Origin: Cellulomonas sp. C5510
Lineage (GTDB): Bacteria > Actinomycetota > Actinomycetes > Actinomycetales > Cellulomonadaceae
Direction: 5' to 3'
DNA length: 64,000 nt
Assembly: GCF_019797765.1 (NCBI RefSeq)
Contig: NZ_CP081862.1
Location: forward strand, 620,001-684,000
Within the stretch, counting starts at the first letter, position 1, and the number at the start of each line of letters is the position of its first letter. Below are positions 35,793 through 44,167 of the stretch, piece after piece. Below the pieces are notes generated by a model that searched no databases, was not told the origin of the DNA, and worked only from the letters and a program-made list of their open reading frames with translations. The translations under genes and the position numbers were made by a program.

Positions 35793-36525
35793 AGTCGGCG
35801 GGCGTCCGGGGCGGGGCCGGGGTGCCCTCGGGGAGGAGGCGGGGCTCGGCGCCGGTCTCGACGACCACGACGCGGTCCCCGAACGACGCCGGGGCCGGGC
35901 CGAAGGCCTGCTGGGCGCCCTCGATGACGGTGCGGGCGAGCGCCCGGGCGCCGGTCACGCCGACGACGGCCCCGACGCCGAACGGCACGAGCCGCCCGAG
36001 CGCGAGCCCGCTCTGCCGGGCGAGCTGGCGCCGGAACAGCTGCCGCGTGAGCCGGGTGTTGACGCGGCGGATCGTGCCGGTCGGCATGCGGGTGAGCAGC
36101 GCCCGGGCGACCGAGACGGTGCGGATGCCGCCGGCGTCGGCGGCGGCCTTCACGCCGGTCTCCCCGAGGATCGTCGCGAGCAGGAGCGCCCGGCGGCGCT
36201 CGGCGTCCTGGACGTCGATGCCGTGCACGCTCGCGACGGCCAGCGAGAACGCCGCGGACGCGCCGAAGAACGTCGCCACGTCGCCGAGCGTCAGGGCCAG
36301 GGCGACGCCCGTGCCGACCGCGGGTGCCGCGGCTGCCGCGCCCACCGCGCCGCCGGTGCCCTGCACGAGCAGCAGGTACTCCCGCTCGAGCAGCTCGACG
36401 AGCCGCTGCGGCGTGGCGTCCGGGTGCTTGCGGCGGAGCTGGTCGACGTGCGCGTGGACGGTCGCGGACGGGATCGTCACGGCGCGGTCCAGGGCCGCGT
36501 CGACCAGCGGGGTGCGGCGGGTCAC
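35791..36525 (-). CDS. Unknown protein, possibly EcsC-like
   Basis: 244 residues from the GTG at 36525, which overlaps the stop of the OsmC gene (GTGA). There is a Gly/Ala-rich hydrophobic stretch (about 55-90) and a second near the C-terminus, but no signal peptide. The pattern of amphipathic helices and Gly/Ala segments recalls the EcsC family. I cannot confirm this and give no function. Translational coupling suggests it works with the OsmC protein. Confidence 0.6.
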   Translation of the reverse strand: MTRRTPLVDAALDRAVTIPSATVHAHVDQLRRKHPDATPQRLVELLEREYLLLVQGTGGAVGAAAAAPAVGTGVALALTLGDVATFFGASAAFSLAVASVHGIDVQDAERRRALLLATILGETGVKAAADAGGIRTVSVARALLTRMPTGTIRRVNTRLTRQLFRRQLARQSGLALGRLVPFGVGAVVGVTGARALARTVIEGAQQAFGPAPASFGDRVVVVETGAEPRLLPEGTPAPPRTPAD

Positions 36526-36989
36526 GGGCTGACGACCTCGAGGTCCACGGTCGCACCGTGCGTGAGGGTGCGGCCCACGGTGCAGTGCTGGTCGACGGCC
36601 CGCTGCACGACGCGCAGCAGCCGGTCGCGCGTGGCCTCGTCCAGCCCGCTGAGGTCCACGACCATCCGCTCCTGCAGCGCCGGGTAGCGGTCCTCGGTCG
36701 GGTGGTTCGCGCCCTCGACCTCGACGGTGACCTCGACGTCCGGGCCGAGCCGGTGACTCAGCGCGGTGTCGGCGGACATGCCGGAGCAGCCGGCGAGCGC
36801 GATCTTCAGCAGCTCGCCGGGGGTGAACACGGCACCGGCCTCGACGGGGCCGATGCTGACCTCGGCCCCGCGGTCGTTGCGGCCGGTGTAGGTGCGGGTG
36901 CCGGTCCGCTCGACCCAGAGCCGGGTGGGCTGCGCGGGAGCCGTGGACGGGACGTGCGCCGTGGCGTCCGGCGCGGACGGGGTCTCCAT
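36522..36989 (-). CDS. OsmC-family peroxiredoxin-like protein
   Basis: 155 residues. Thiol-dependent hydroperoxide reductase fold; both redox cysteines are present, in LAGCSGMSAD and DQHCTVGRTL. The ATG at 36989 is preferred as the first start that gives a normal OsmC N-terminus. First gene of a two-gene operon. Confidence 0.88.
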   Translation of the reverse strand: METPSAPDATAHVPSTAPAQPTRLWVERTGTRTYTGRNDRGAEVSIGPVEAGAVFTPGELLKIALAGCSGMSADTALSHRLGPDVEVTVEVEGANHPTEDRYPALQERMVVDLSGLDEATRDRLLRVVQRAVDQHCTVGRTLTHGATVDLEVVSP

Positions 36990-37092
36990 GACGCCCGATC
37001 CTCGCACGCACCCGCTCGGGCGGCAGACCGGGCGGCCGGCCCGGCCCGCCGCCCGGCCCGCCGCCCCGGCCCCCCGCCCGGGCCGCCCCCGG

Positions 37093-38220
37093 TCAGCCCC
37101 CGCCCAGGCCGTCCGGGCCGGACCCGCCCCGGTCGCCCGCGTCGACCCGTCCCCGACCGCGGCTCGGACCCCGGCCCCGGCCCCGGTCACCCGAGCCACC
37201 CCCGCCGCGGGGCCGGTGCCGCCGCAGCACCGGGCCGGCGGCGGCGAGCTCGGCGGGCGTCGCGGACCGGAACGGCGGGTCCGCCGGCGGGGGCACGGCG
37301 CGGCGGCCCTGCCCGCGGGTGGCCCGCAGGCTCGCGACCACCGCCACGGTCAGGATGGTGACGATCACGGCGAGCGACACCGTCGTCGGCACGTCCAGCA
37401 CGTCGACCTTGAGCAGCATCTTGATCCCGACCCACACGAGCACCAGCGCCAGACCCGTCCTGAGGTGCACGAACCGGTGCATGAGGTCGGCGAGCAGGAA
37501 GTACATGGCCCGCAGCCCGAGGATCGCGAACGCGTTGGCCGTGAACACCAGGAACGGCTCCTGGGTGACGGCGAAGATGGCCGGGATGGAGTCGACAGCG
37601 AACACCACGTCGGTGACCTCGACGAGCACGAGGACGGCGAGCAGCGGCGTGGCGAGCAGGACGCCGTCGCGGCGCACCAGGAACCGCTGCCCGTAGTACG
37701 CGTCGGTCATGGGCACCCAGCGGCGGAACAGCCGGAGCGTCCGTGACGAGGCCGGGTCCACGTGGCTGTCGCGCTCGCGGAGCATGCGGACGCCGGTGAG
37801 GACGAGGAACGCCGCGAACACGTAGAGCACCCAGGAGAACCGCTCGACGAGGACGGCACCCGCCGCGATGAACCCGCCGCGCAGCACCAGGGCGCCGAGC
37901 ACGCCGAGGAACAGCACGCGGTGCTGGAGCTCGCGCGGCACGGCGAAGTACCCGAGCACGACGGCCCAGACGAAGACGTTGTCGACGGCGAGCGACTTCT
38001 CGATCAGGTAGCCGGCGTAGTACTGCTGGCCGGCCTCCGCGCCGTACGCCCACCAGACGACGGCGCCGAAGCCGATGCCGAGCGCCACCCAGACCGCCGA
38101 CCACGTGGCGGCCTCGCGGACGCCGATCACGTGCGCGCGCCGGTGGGCGACGAGGTCGACGGCGAGCATCGCGAGGATGACGGCGAGCACCGCCACCCAG
38201 ACCCCGAACGGGACGTCCAT
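37093..38220 (-). CDS. TerC/Alx-family manganese exporter
   Basis: 375 residues with eight to nine transmembrane segments. TerC hallmarks: SLAVDNVFVWAVV with the membrane Asp, and EVTDVVFAVDSIPAIFAVT. The last 75 residues are an Arg/Gly-rich cytoplasmic tail not usual for the family. TerC proteins export manganese and help metallate secreted proteins. The leader is a manganese riboswitch whose last hairpin holds the ribosome site. Confidence 0.92.
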   Translation of the reverse strand: MDVPFGVWVAVLAVILAMLAVDLVAHRRAHVIGVREAATWSAVWVALGIGFGAVVWWAYGAEAGQQYYAGYLIEKSLAVDNVFVWAVVLGYFAVPRELQHRVLFLGVLGALVLRGGFIAAGAVLVERFSWVLYVFAAFLVLTGVRMLRERDSHVDPASSRTLRLFRRWVPMTDAYYGQRFLVRRDGVLLATPLLAVLVLVEVTDVVFAVDSIPAIFAVTQEPFLVFTANAFAILGLRAMYFLLADLMHRFVHLRTGLALVLVWVGIKMLLKVDVLDVPTTVSLAVIVTILTVAVVASLRATRGQGRRAVPPPADPPFRSATPAELAAAGPVLRRHRPRGGGGSGDRGRGRGPSRGRGRVDAGDRGGSGPDGLGGG

Positions 38221-38225
38221 GGCAC

Positions 38226-38350
38226 ACCTCCGGTCTCGTGACCGGAGGTCTCGCCGACCCGCTGCGGGGCCCGCTGCGCCGGGTCACCCCCGTGGGTGCC
38301 GTGCTGACGACGCTGCGCGGGGGGTACTCCCCTCCGAGGGGGACCAGTGA
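38226..38350 (-). ncRNA. yybP-ykoY (Mn2+) riboswitch controlling terC
   Basis: Read on the minus strand, GGGGAGTA (38332 to 38325) and a downstream GGCGAGACC-type box match the two conserved loops of the class. The final hairpin, a perfect 10-bp stem at 38226-38235 with 38240-38249, contains the GGAGG ribosome site of terC, so control is probably at translation: Mn2+ binding would free the site. The upstream limit is approximate. Confidence 0.85.
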
Positions 38351-38403
38351 AGCAAGCCGGCAGCGCGTCGGCAACGGGAACGGAGGTGGTCGCGCCGGGG
38401 CGC

Positions 38404-38450
38404 TTGACCCGTCCCCGGTCGTGGGCTTAATTTGTGACTAAAGGTAGTCA
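38404..38450 (+). promoter_or_regulatory. Promoter and ROK operator of the alpha-glucoside locus
   Basis: TTGACC (38404-38409), 18 bases, TAATTT (38428-38433). A perfect palindrome TGACTA-AAGG-TAGTCA (38435-38450) lies on the expected transcript start, a placement that suits autorepression by the ROK protein. Confidence 0.75.
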
Positions 38451-38467
38451 TGAACGAAGGAGTTCGC

Positions 38468-39661
38468 GTGTCCGTCACGGCGCGGGGGGAACAGGTCCCG
38501 GCGGCAACGCTCGCCCTGCTGGGCACGCGGGGCCCGCTGGGCCGTGCGGAGATCGCGCGGCTGCTCGGCGTCAGCCCGGCGACCATCACCCAGGTGACCC
38601 GCGAGCTCGTCGAGCGCGGCATGGTCGTGGAGCTCGACACGGCCCCGAGCCAGGGCGGACGCCCGGCCCGGCTGCTGGGCCTCAGCGGCGCGCAGGCCCG
38701 GGCGATCGGCGCGAAGGTCACCAACGACCACGTCGCGGTCGTCTCCGTCGGCTTCGACGGCGAGGTCCGCGGCCAGGCCACCTACCCGTTCGACCCGTCC
38801 CGTCCCGACGCCCTCGATGCGCTGGGGCACGTGCTGCGCGACGCCGTCGCGGCGGAGGACGGCCCCGTGCTGGGCGTCGGGATCGGGCTGCCCGGGTCGG
38901 TGGACGCCCAGGACTCCGGCGTCGTCACCGCCCCGACCCTCGGCTGGACGGCGGTGCCCGTCGGCGCGGCCCTGCGGCACGCGCTCGGCGTCCCGGTGCT
39001 GGTCGAGAACGACGTCAACACGCTCGCGGTCGCCGAGCGGCTGTACGGCACCGGCCGCGGCCACCGGACGTTCCTGGTCCTGACGATCGGGCGCGGCATC
39101 GGCTGCGGGCTGGTGGTCGACGGCGGCATCTGCCGCGGGGCCGGCGGCGGTGCCGGCGAGATCGGCCACGTGCCGGTCGCCGAGGACGGGCCGGTGTGCG
39201 AGTGCGGCAACCGCGCCTGCCTGGAGGCCGTCATCGGCGACGCCGCGCTGCTGGCCCGGGCGGTCGAGCGCGGCGCGGTCGCGCCGGGGGCCGGCGTCGC
39301 CGCGCTGGTCGCCGCCGCCGACGCGGGCGACGCGGTCGCGCAGGAGATCTACCGGGAGGCCGGCGCCCTGCTCGCCCGCACGCTGGCCGGTGTCGTCCAC
39401 GTGATCGACCCGGAGGTCGTCGTGCTGCTCGGCGAGGGCATCCGCGCGTGGCGGCACTGGGAACGCGGGTTCGACCCGGTGTTCCGGGCGCACCTGCTGC
39501 CGTCGCGGCGCTCGCTGCCGTTCGTGGTGGAGCCGTGGGCGGAGGACAAGTGGGCGCTCGGCGCCGCGACCCTCGTGCTCGCGACGCCCTTCGACGTGGC
39601 CGGGGCGTCCGGCGACCAGGGCCGGCTCGTGCTGGCGCGGCTGCAGGAGGCGACGTCGTGA
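38468..39661 (+). CDS. ROK-family transcriptional repressor
   Basis: 397 residues. An N-terminal winged helix (GRAEIARLLGVSPATITQVTREL) and a C-terminal ROK sugar-binding domain with the DVNTLAVAE loop, the EIGHVPV motif and the zinc cluster CECGNRACLE. GTG at 38468 is preferred because AAGGAG lies five bases before it; an in-frame ATG at 38450 would lie on the operator. It is first in an operon with an importer and two glycosidases, so it should sense their sugar. Confidence 0.92.
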   Translation: MSVTARGEQVPAATLALLGTRGPLGRAEIARLLGVSPATITQVTRELVERGMVVELDTAPSQGGRPARLLGLSGAQARAIGAKVTNDHVAVVSVGFDGEVRGQATYPFDPSRPDALDALGHVLRDAVAAEDGPVLGVGIGLPGSVDAQDSGVVTAPTLGWTAVPVGAALRHALGVPVLVENDVNTLAVAERLYGTGRGHRTFLVLTIGRGIGCGLVVDGGICRGAGGGAGEIGHVPVAEDGPVCECGNRACLEAVIGDAALLARAVERGAVAPGAGVAALVAAADAGDAVAQEIYREAGALLARTLAGVVHVIDPEVVVLLGEGIRAWRHWERGFDPVFRAHLLPSRRSLPFVVEPWAEDKWALGAATLVLATPFDVAGASGDQGRLVLARLQEATS

Positions 39662-40659
39662 CGACCACCAGCAGCCCCGCGGCCGCCGCCCGCGAGGTGA
39701 CCCGGCCCGCCGGCGCCACCCGCCCCGTGCGGTCCTCCGACGGCCGCACCGCCCGTACCCGCCGGTGGCGGAACCGCGCGTGGGTGCTGTTCTTCCTGCT
39801 GCCCAGCGCCGTGCCGCTCGCGGTGTTCACGCTCGCGCCGATGGTGTCGTCGCTGTGGGTGAGCCTGCACTCCTGGAACCTCATCTCCCCGATGGAGTGG
39901 GTGGGCCTCGGCAACTACACGGCGCTGCTGACGTCGCCGACGACGTGGAAGGTGCTGGGCCACACGCTCGGCTACATCGTCGGGTACCTGCCGCTGGTCT
40001 ACGCCGGCGGTCTCGGGCTGGCGGTGCTGCTCAACCGGGCGATGCGTGGCCGGGCGTTCTTCCGGGCCGCGTACTTCCTGCCCGTCGTGACGTCGTGGGT
40101 CGTCGTCGCGCTGGTCTGGCAGTGGCTGCTGAACCCGTCTAACGGCCTGGTGAACCAGCTCCTGGCGCCCGTGCTCGACGCGGTGAACGGCGTGCTCGGC
40201 ACCGAGCTCGCGCCGCCGGGGTGGTGGACCGACCCGCAGTGGGCGATGCCCTCGGTGGTGCTCGCGTCCGCGTGGAAGGACCTCGGCTTCGTCATGGTCA
40301 TCCTGCTGGCGGGGCTCCAGGCGATCCCCGGCGACGTGCTGGAGGCCGCGCGGGTCGACGGCGCGAACGCGTGGCAGCGGTTCTGGCGGATCACGTTCCC
40401 GCTGCTGTCCCCGTCGACGTTCTTCGTGGTCGTCATCTCGCTCATCAACGGGTTCCAGGTGTTCGACCAGGTGTTCGTCATGACCGGCGGCGGGCCGTCC
40501 GGCGCCAGCCAGGTCGTGGTCGGGCAGATCTACGACCTGACGTTCCGGTACGGCCGGGCCGGGGAGGCGTCCGCGCTCTCCTGGATCCTCTTCGTCCTGA
40601 TCCTCCTCGTCACCGCCGTGCAGATGCGCGGCCAGCGGAAGTGGGTGACCCATGCCTGA
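39658..40659 (+). CDS. ABC sugar permease, MalF type
   Basis: 333 residues, about six transmembrane segments, CUT1 family. The EAA coupling loop is EAARVDGANAWQRFWRITFP. A 40-residue Ser/Ala-rich cytoplasmic arm precedes TM1. It starts on a GTGA overlap with the ROK gene. No ATPase gene is present in the locus; CUT1 importers of actinobacteria often share a common MsmK/MsiK-type ATPase encoded elsewhere. Confidence 0.93.
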   Translation: MTTTSSPAAAAREVTRPAGATRPVRSSDGRTARTRRWRNRAWVLFFLLPSAVPLAVFTLAPMVSSLWVSLHSWNLISPMEWVGLGNYTALLTSPTTWKVLGHTLGYIVGYLPLVYAGGLGLAVLLNRAMRGRAFFRAAYFLPVVTSWVVVALVWQWLLNPSNGLVNQLLAPVLDAVNGVLGTELAPPGWWTDPQWAMPSVVLASAWKDLGFVMVILLAGLQAIPGDVLEAARVDGANAWQRFWRITFPLLSPSTFFVVVISLINGFQVFDQVFVMTGGGPSGASQVVVGQIYDLTFRYGRAGEASALSWILFVLILLVTAVQMRGQRKWVTHA

Positions 40660-41554
40660 CACGCTCGCCCCCGCCGCGCCGGCCGCCCCCGCGGCGCCCG
40701 CCGCCGGTCCCGCACCCGCCCGCCGACCGCGCCGCGGCGCCCGCCACGCGCTCGGCCGCGCCGGCCTGTACCTGACCGTCGCCGTCGGCGCCGGCGTGAT
40801 GCTGTTCCCGTTCCTGTGGACCGTCGTCACGTCGATCACCCCGAGCGGCTCGCTGTCCGGCGGCCCGTCGCTGGTGGTCGACGACCCGACGCTCGACGCG
40901 TACCGCACGCTCGGGGAGTCCCTGCCGATCTGGCGGATCGTCGCGAACTCGTTCCTCGTCGCGATCATCTCGACCGTCCTGCAGCTCGTCACCGCGTCGA
41001 TGGCGGCGTACGCGTTCGGCCGGATGGAGTTCCGGGCCAAGCCGGTGGTGTTCGCCGCCTACCTCGCGACGCTGATGATCCCGCTGCAGGTGCTCGTCGT
41101 CCCGCTGTTCATCCAGATGACGCGGCTGCGGCTCAACGACACGTACTTCGCGCTGCTCGCCCCGACGATCGCGTCGGCGTTCGGCATCTTCCTGCTGCGG
41201 CAGGCCGTCGAGGGCGTGCCGCGGGAGCTCGACGAGGCCGCGACGCTGGACGGCGCCGGGCACCTGCGGATCTTCGGCACGGTCGTCCTCCCGCTGGTGC
41301 GGCCGGCCCTCGCGACGCTCGCGGTGTTCGCGTTCATGGGCTCGTGGAACTCGTTCCTCTGGCCGCTGGTCGTCATCCGCTCCCCGGAGCTCATGACGCT
41401 GCCCCTCGGGCTGGCGACGCTCCAGGGGCAGTTCACCACCCAGTGGGACGTCGTCATGGCCGGGTCCGTGGTCTCGATCCTGCCGATCGCCCTGGTCTAC
41501 CTCGTGGCCCAGCGCCACATCATCGCCGGCATGGCACACACCGGCCTCAAGTAA
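40652..41554 (+). CDS. ABC sugar permease, MalG type
   Basis: 300 residues, six transmembrane segments, EAA loop DEAATLDGAGHLRIFGTVVLP. Partner of the MalF-type permease, whose gene it overlaps by eight bases. An Ala/Pro-rich N-terminal arm. Confidence 0.93.
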   Translation: MPDTLAPAAPAAPAAPAAGPAPARRPRRGARHALGRAGLYLTVAVGAGVMLFPFLWTVVTSITPSGSLSGGPSLVVDDPTLDAYRTLGESLPIWRIVANSFLVAIISTVLQLVTASMAAYAFGRMEFRAKPVVFAAYLATLMIPLQVLVVPLFIQMTRLRLNDTYFALLAPTIASAFGIFLLRQAVEGVPRELDEAATLDGAGHLRIFGTVVLPLVRPALATLAVFAFMGSWNSFLWPLVVIRSPELMTLPLGLATLQGQFTTQWDVVMAGSVVSILPIALVYLVAQRHIIAGMAHTGLK

Positions 41555-41590
41555 GCACCACCCACACCCACACTGGAAGGAGAGGCTCCC

Positions 41591-42859
41591 ATGGCCTCCA
41601 GCATCTCCGGGCGCAAGGTCGCGCTCGTCCCGCTCGCCCTCGCCGGGGCGGTGGTGATGGCCGGGTGCGCACAGGGCTCCGCCACCTCGGGCGGCGCCGC
41701 GACCGACGGGCAGACGGTCGTCCGCTACATGAACTTCACGTCGAACGACGGCCACGAGGAGGACCTCGACGCGATCGTCGCCGCCTACGAGGAGGAGCAC
41801 CCGGACGTCGACGTCCAGGTCGAGACCCTCCCGTACGCGGACTACTTCACGAAGCTGCAGACCGCGTTCGCCGGGCAGACCGTCGCGGACGTCGTCGACC
41901 TCAACTACGAGAACTTCGTGTCGTACGCCGAGGCGGGCAGCCTCGCGCCGCTCGAGGACGTCGACACCGCGCCCTACCAGGGCAGCCTGCTCGAGTCGTT
42001 CCAGCTCGACGGCACGCAGTACGGCCTGCCGTCGTCGTACTCGAACGTCGTGCTGTTCTACAACAAGGGCCTGTTCGACGCCGCCGGCCTGGACTACCCG
42101 ACCGCCGACTGGACGTGGGAGGACGAGCAGGCGGCGGCCACCGCGCTCACCGACGCGGGCGCCGGGGTGTGGGGCGACTACCAGCCGGTGTCGTTCCACG
42201 AGTTCTACAAGGCGCTGGCCCAGGCGGGCGGGGAGTTCTTCACCGAGGACGGCTCCGCGACGGCGTTCGACAGCCCGGAGGGCCTGCGCGCGGCGCAGTG
42301 GCTCGTCTCCAAGCCCGGCACCGTCATGCCGACGGAGGCGGACGGCGCGGGGACGCCGGACTTCGACACCGACCTGTTCAAGGCCGGCAAGCTCGCGATG
42401 TGGCACTCGGGCATCTGGATGTTCGGCGGCCTCGCGGAGGTCGACGGGCTGGACTGGGACATCGTCGTCGAGCCGGGGGAGACCACGCACGCCTCCGCGC
42501 TGTTCACCAACGGCGTCGCCGTCGCCGCCTCGTCGGAGGTCAAGGAGGCCGCACAGGACTTCGCGCAGTTCCTCACGGCGTCCTCCACCGCGGTCGACAC
42601 CCGCGTCGCGTCCTCGTGGGAGCTGCCGCCGGTGGACGACGCCGACGCGCTCGCCCCGTACCTGGAGCAGACCCCGCCGGCCAACCGCCAGGCCGTCCTC
42701 GACGCGCTCGACACCGTCGCGCTGCCGCCGGTGATCGCGTCGCAGCAGGAGATGCAGGACGCGGTGAACGAGGAGCTCTCCAACGCCGCCGCCGGCCGCA
42801 AGACCGTCGAGCAGGCGCTGGCCGACGCCGCCTCGCGCGTCGACGCGCTGCTCGGCTGA
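41591..42859 (+). CDS. ABC sugar-binding lipoprotein (CUT1)
   Basis: 422 residues. Signal with lipobox VMAGC, lipid on Cys26, then a family 1 solute-binding fold (VRYMNFTSNDGHEED, ADVVDLNYENF, LPSSYSNVVLFYNKGLF). Strong ribosome site AAGGAGAGG. It is followed by a strong hairpin before the enzyme genes, which would let it be made in excess. Confidence 0.93.
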   Translation: MASSISGRKVALVPLALAGAVVMAGCAQGSATSGGAATDGQTVVRYMNFTSNDGHEEDLDAIVAAYEEEHPDVDVQVETLPYADYFTKLQTAFAGQTVADVVDLNYENFVSYAEAGSLAPLEDVDTAPYQGSLLESFQLDGTQYGLPSSYSNVVLFYNKGLFDAAGLDYPTADWTWEDEQAAATALTDAGAGVWGDYQPVSFHEFYKALAQAGGEFFTEDGSATAFDSPEGLRAAQWLVSKPGTVMPTEADGAGTPDFDTDLFKAGKLAMWHSGIWMFGGLAEVDGLDWDIVVEPGETTHASALFTNGVAVAASSEVKEAAQDFAQFLTASSTAVDTRVASSWELPPVDDADALAPYLEQTPPANRQAVLDALDTVALPPVIASQQEMQDAVNEELSNAAAGRKTVEQALADAASRVDALLG

Positions 42860-42865
42860 CGCGCC

Positions 42866-42909
42866 GCCCGCCCGCCGCCCGCCGCCCTGCCGGCGCGCGG
42901 CGGGCGGGC
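42866..42909 (+). terminator. Attenuating hairpin between binding protein and glycosidase genes
   Basis: A perfect 13-bp stem (42866-42878 with 42897-42909) starting seven bases after the stop. It has no T-tract and lies inside an operon, so partial termination or mRNA stabilisation is likely. Confidence 0.55.
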
Positions 42910-42949
42910 CCCGCACCCTCTCGATCCGCACCACCCCCGGGACCGTTCC

Positions 42950-44167
42950 ATGACCCTCACCGCCCCGCCGTCCACTCCGTCGACGGAGCGCCTGCGCGCG
43001 CTCGTCCGCACCTCCGCCGAGGTGATCGCCCGTCACCAGGACGCCGGCGGCGCCTACCCGGCGTCGCCCACGTTCAGCGCCTACCGCGGCTACGCGTGGC
43101 TGCGGGACGGCTCGTTCACGGCCGAGGGCATGTCCCGGTACGGCGACGTGGCCGGCGTCGACCGGTTCCACGCCTGGGCCGCGGGGGTGCTGACCAGCCG
43201 CCGCGCGCAGGTCGCGGACGTGCTCGCCCGCCGCGACGCCGGCGAGGACGTGCCGCTGACCGACCTGCTGCCGACGCGGTTCCGGCTGGACGGCTCCGAC
43301 GGCCAGGACCCGTGGTGGGACTTCCAGACCGACGGGTACGGCATGTGGCTGTGGCAGCTCGCCTCGCACGCCGCCCGGCACGACCGGCCCCTCGAGCCGT
43401 ACCGCGAGGCCGTGGCGGTGGCCGTCGACTACCTGTGCGCCACGTGGGACCGGCCCTGCTACGACTGGTGGGAGGAGCACGTCGAGCAGCGGCACCCCTC
43501 GACGCTCGCCGCCGTCCGCGCCGGCCTGCTCGCCGCGGCGGGGGCGACCGGCGCCGACGGCGCGCCGCTGCTGCCCGCCGCGACGGCCGCCCGCGCCCGG
43601 GAGGTCGCCGAGGCCGCCGCCGCCCTGGTCGCGACCGCCGGCGTCACGTCCGGGCGGGCCGCCGACCCGGACGCCCCGCACCTCGCCAAGTGGTGCGGCT
43701 CGGACGCCGTGGACGCCTCGCTCGCGTCCTGCGTCGTGCCGTTCGGCCTGGTGCCCGTCGGCTCGCCCGTCGCGGAGGCGACGCTGGACGCCGTCTCCCG
43801 GGACCTCGACGTCGACGGCGGGGTGCACCGGTTCCGCGCGGACGTGTTCTACGGCGGCGGTCAGTGGCTGCTGCTGTCCGCCCTGCTCGGCTGGAACCAC
43901 GCCGCGGCCGGTCGCACCGACGCCGCGTGGGCGCACCTGCGCTGGATCGCGGCGCACGCCGACCCGGCGACGGGCGAGATGCCCGAGCAGGTGCCCGACC
44001 ACCTGCTGCACCCCGGCTCCCGCGACGAGTGGGTGGACCGCTGGGGGACCGTCGCCCAGCCGCTGCTGTGGTCGCACGGCATGTACCTGATCCTCGCCGA
44101 CGAGCTGGGCCTGCTTGCCCGGCCCGGCCAGTCCGGCACCGACGACGCCCCGGAGGCTTCCCGATGA
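42950..44167 (+). CDS. GH15-like alpha-glucosidase (isomaltose glucohydrolase type)
   Basis: 405 residues, an (alpha/alpha)6-barrel enzyme without signal peptide, so cytoplasmic. Typical GH15 features: YAWLRDGSF near the start, DPWWDFQTDGYGMWLW, YDWWEEH (171-177) with the probable acid Glu175 or Glu176, GEMPEQV (from 342) with a probable base Glu343 or Glu346, and WSHGMYLI. The short length without a starch-binding domain fits isomaltose glucohydrolases. It should release glucose from imported isomalto-type sugars. ATGA overlap with the GH31 gene. Confidence 0.8.
   Translation: MTLTAPPSTPSTERLRALVRTSAEVIARHQDAGGAYPASPTFSAYRGYAWLRDGSFTAEGMSRYGDVAGVDRFHAWAAGVLTSRRAQVADVLARRDAGEDVPLTDLLPTRFRLDGSDGQDPWWDFQTDGYGMWLWQLASHAARHDRPLEPYREAVAVAVDYLCATWDRPCYDWWEEHVEQRHPSTLAAVRAGLLAAAGATGADGAPLLPAATAARAREVAEAAAALVATAGVTSGRAADPDAPHLAKWCGSDAVDASLASCVVPFGLVPVGSPVAEATLDAVSRDLDVDGGVHRFRADVFYGGGQWLLLSALLGWNHAAAGRTDAAWAHLRWIAAHADPATGEMPEQVPDHLLHPGSRDEWVDRWGTVAQPLLWSHGMYLILADELGLLARPGQSGTDDAPEASR

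Noticed and set aside
40816..44163. Continuous open frame of about 1,100 codons leading into the GH31 gene
   Set aside because: It runs out of frame through the MalG-type permease, binding protein and GH15-like genes. The real GH31 start is the ATG at 44164, coupled to the previous stop.
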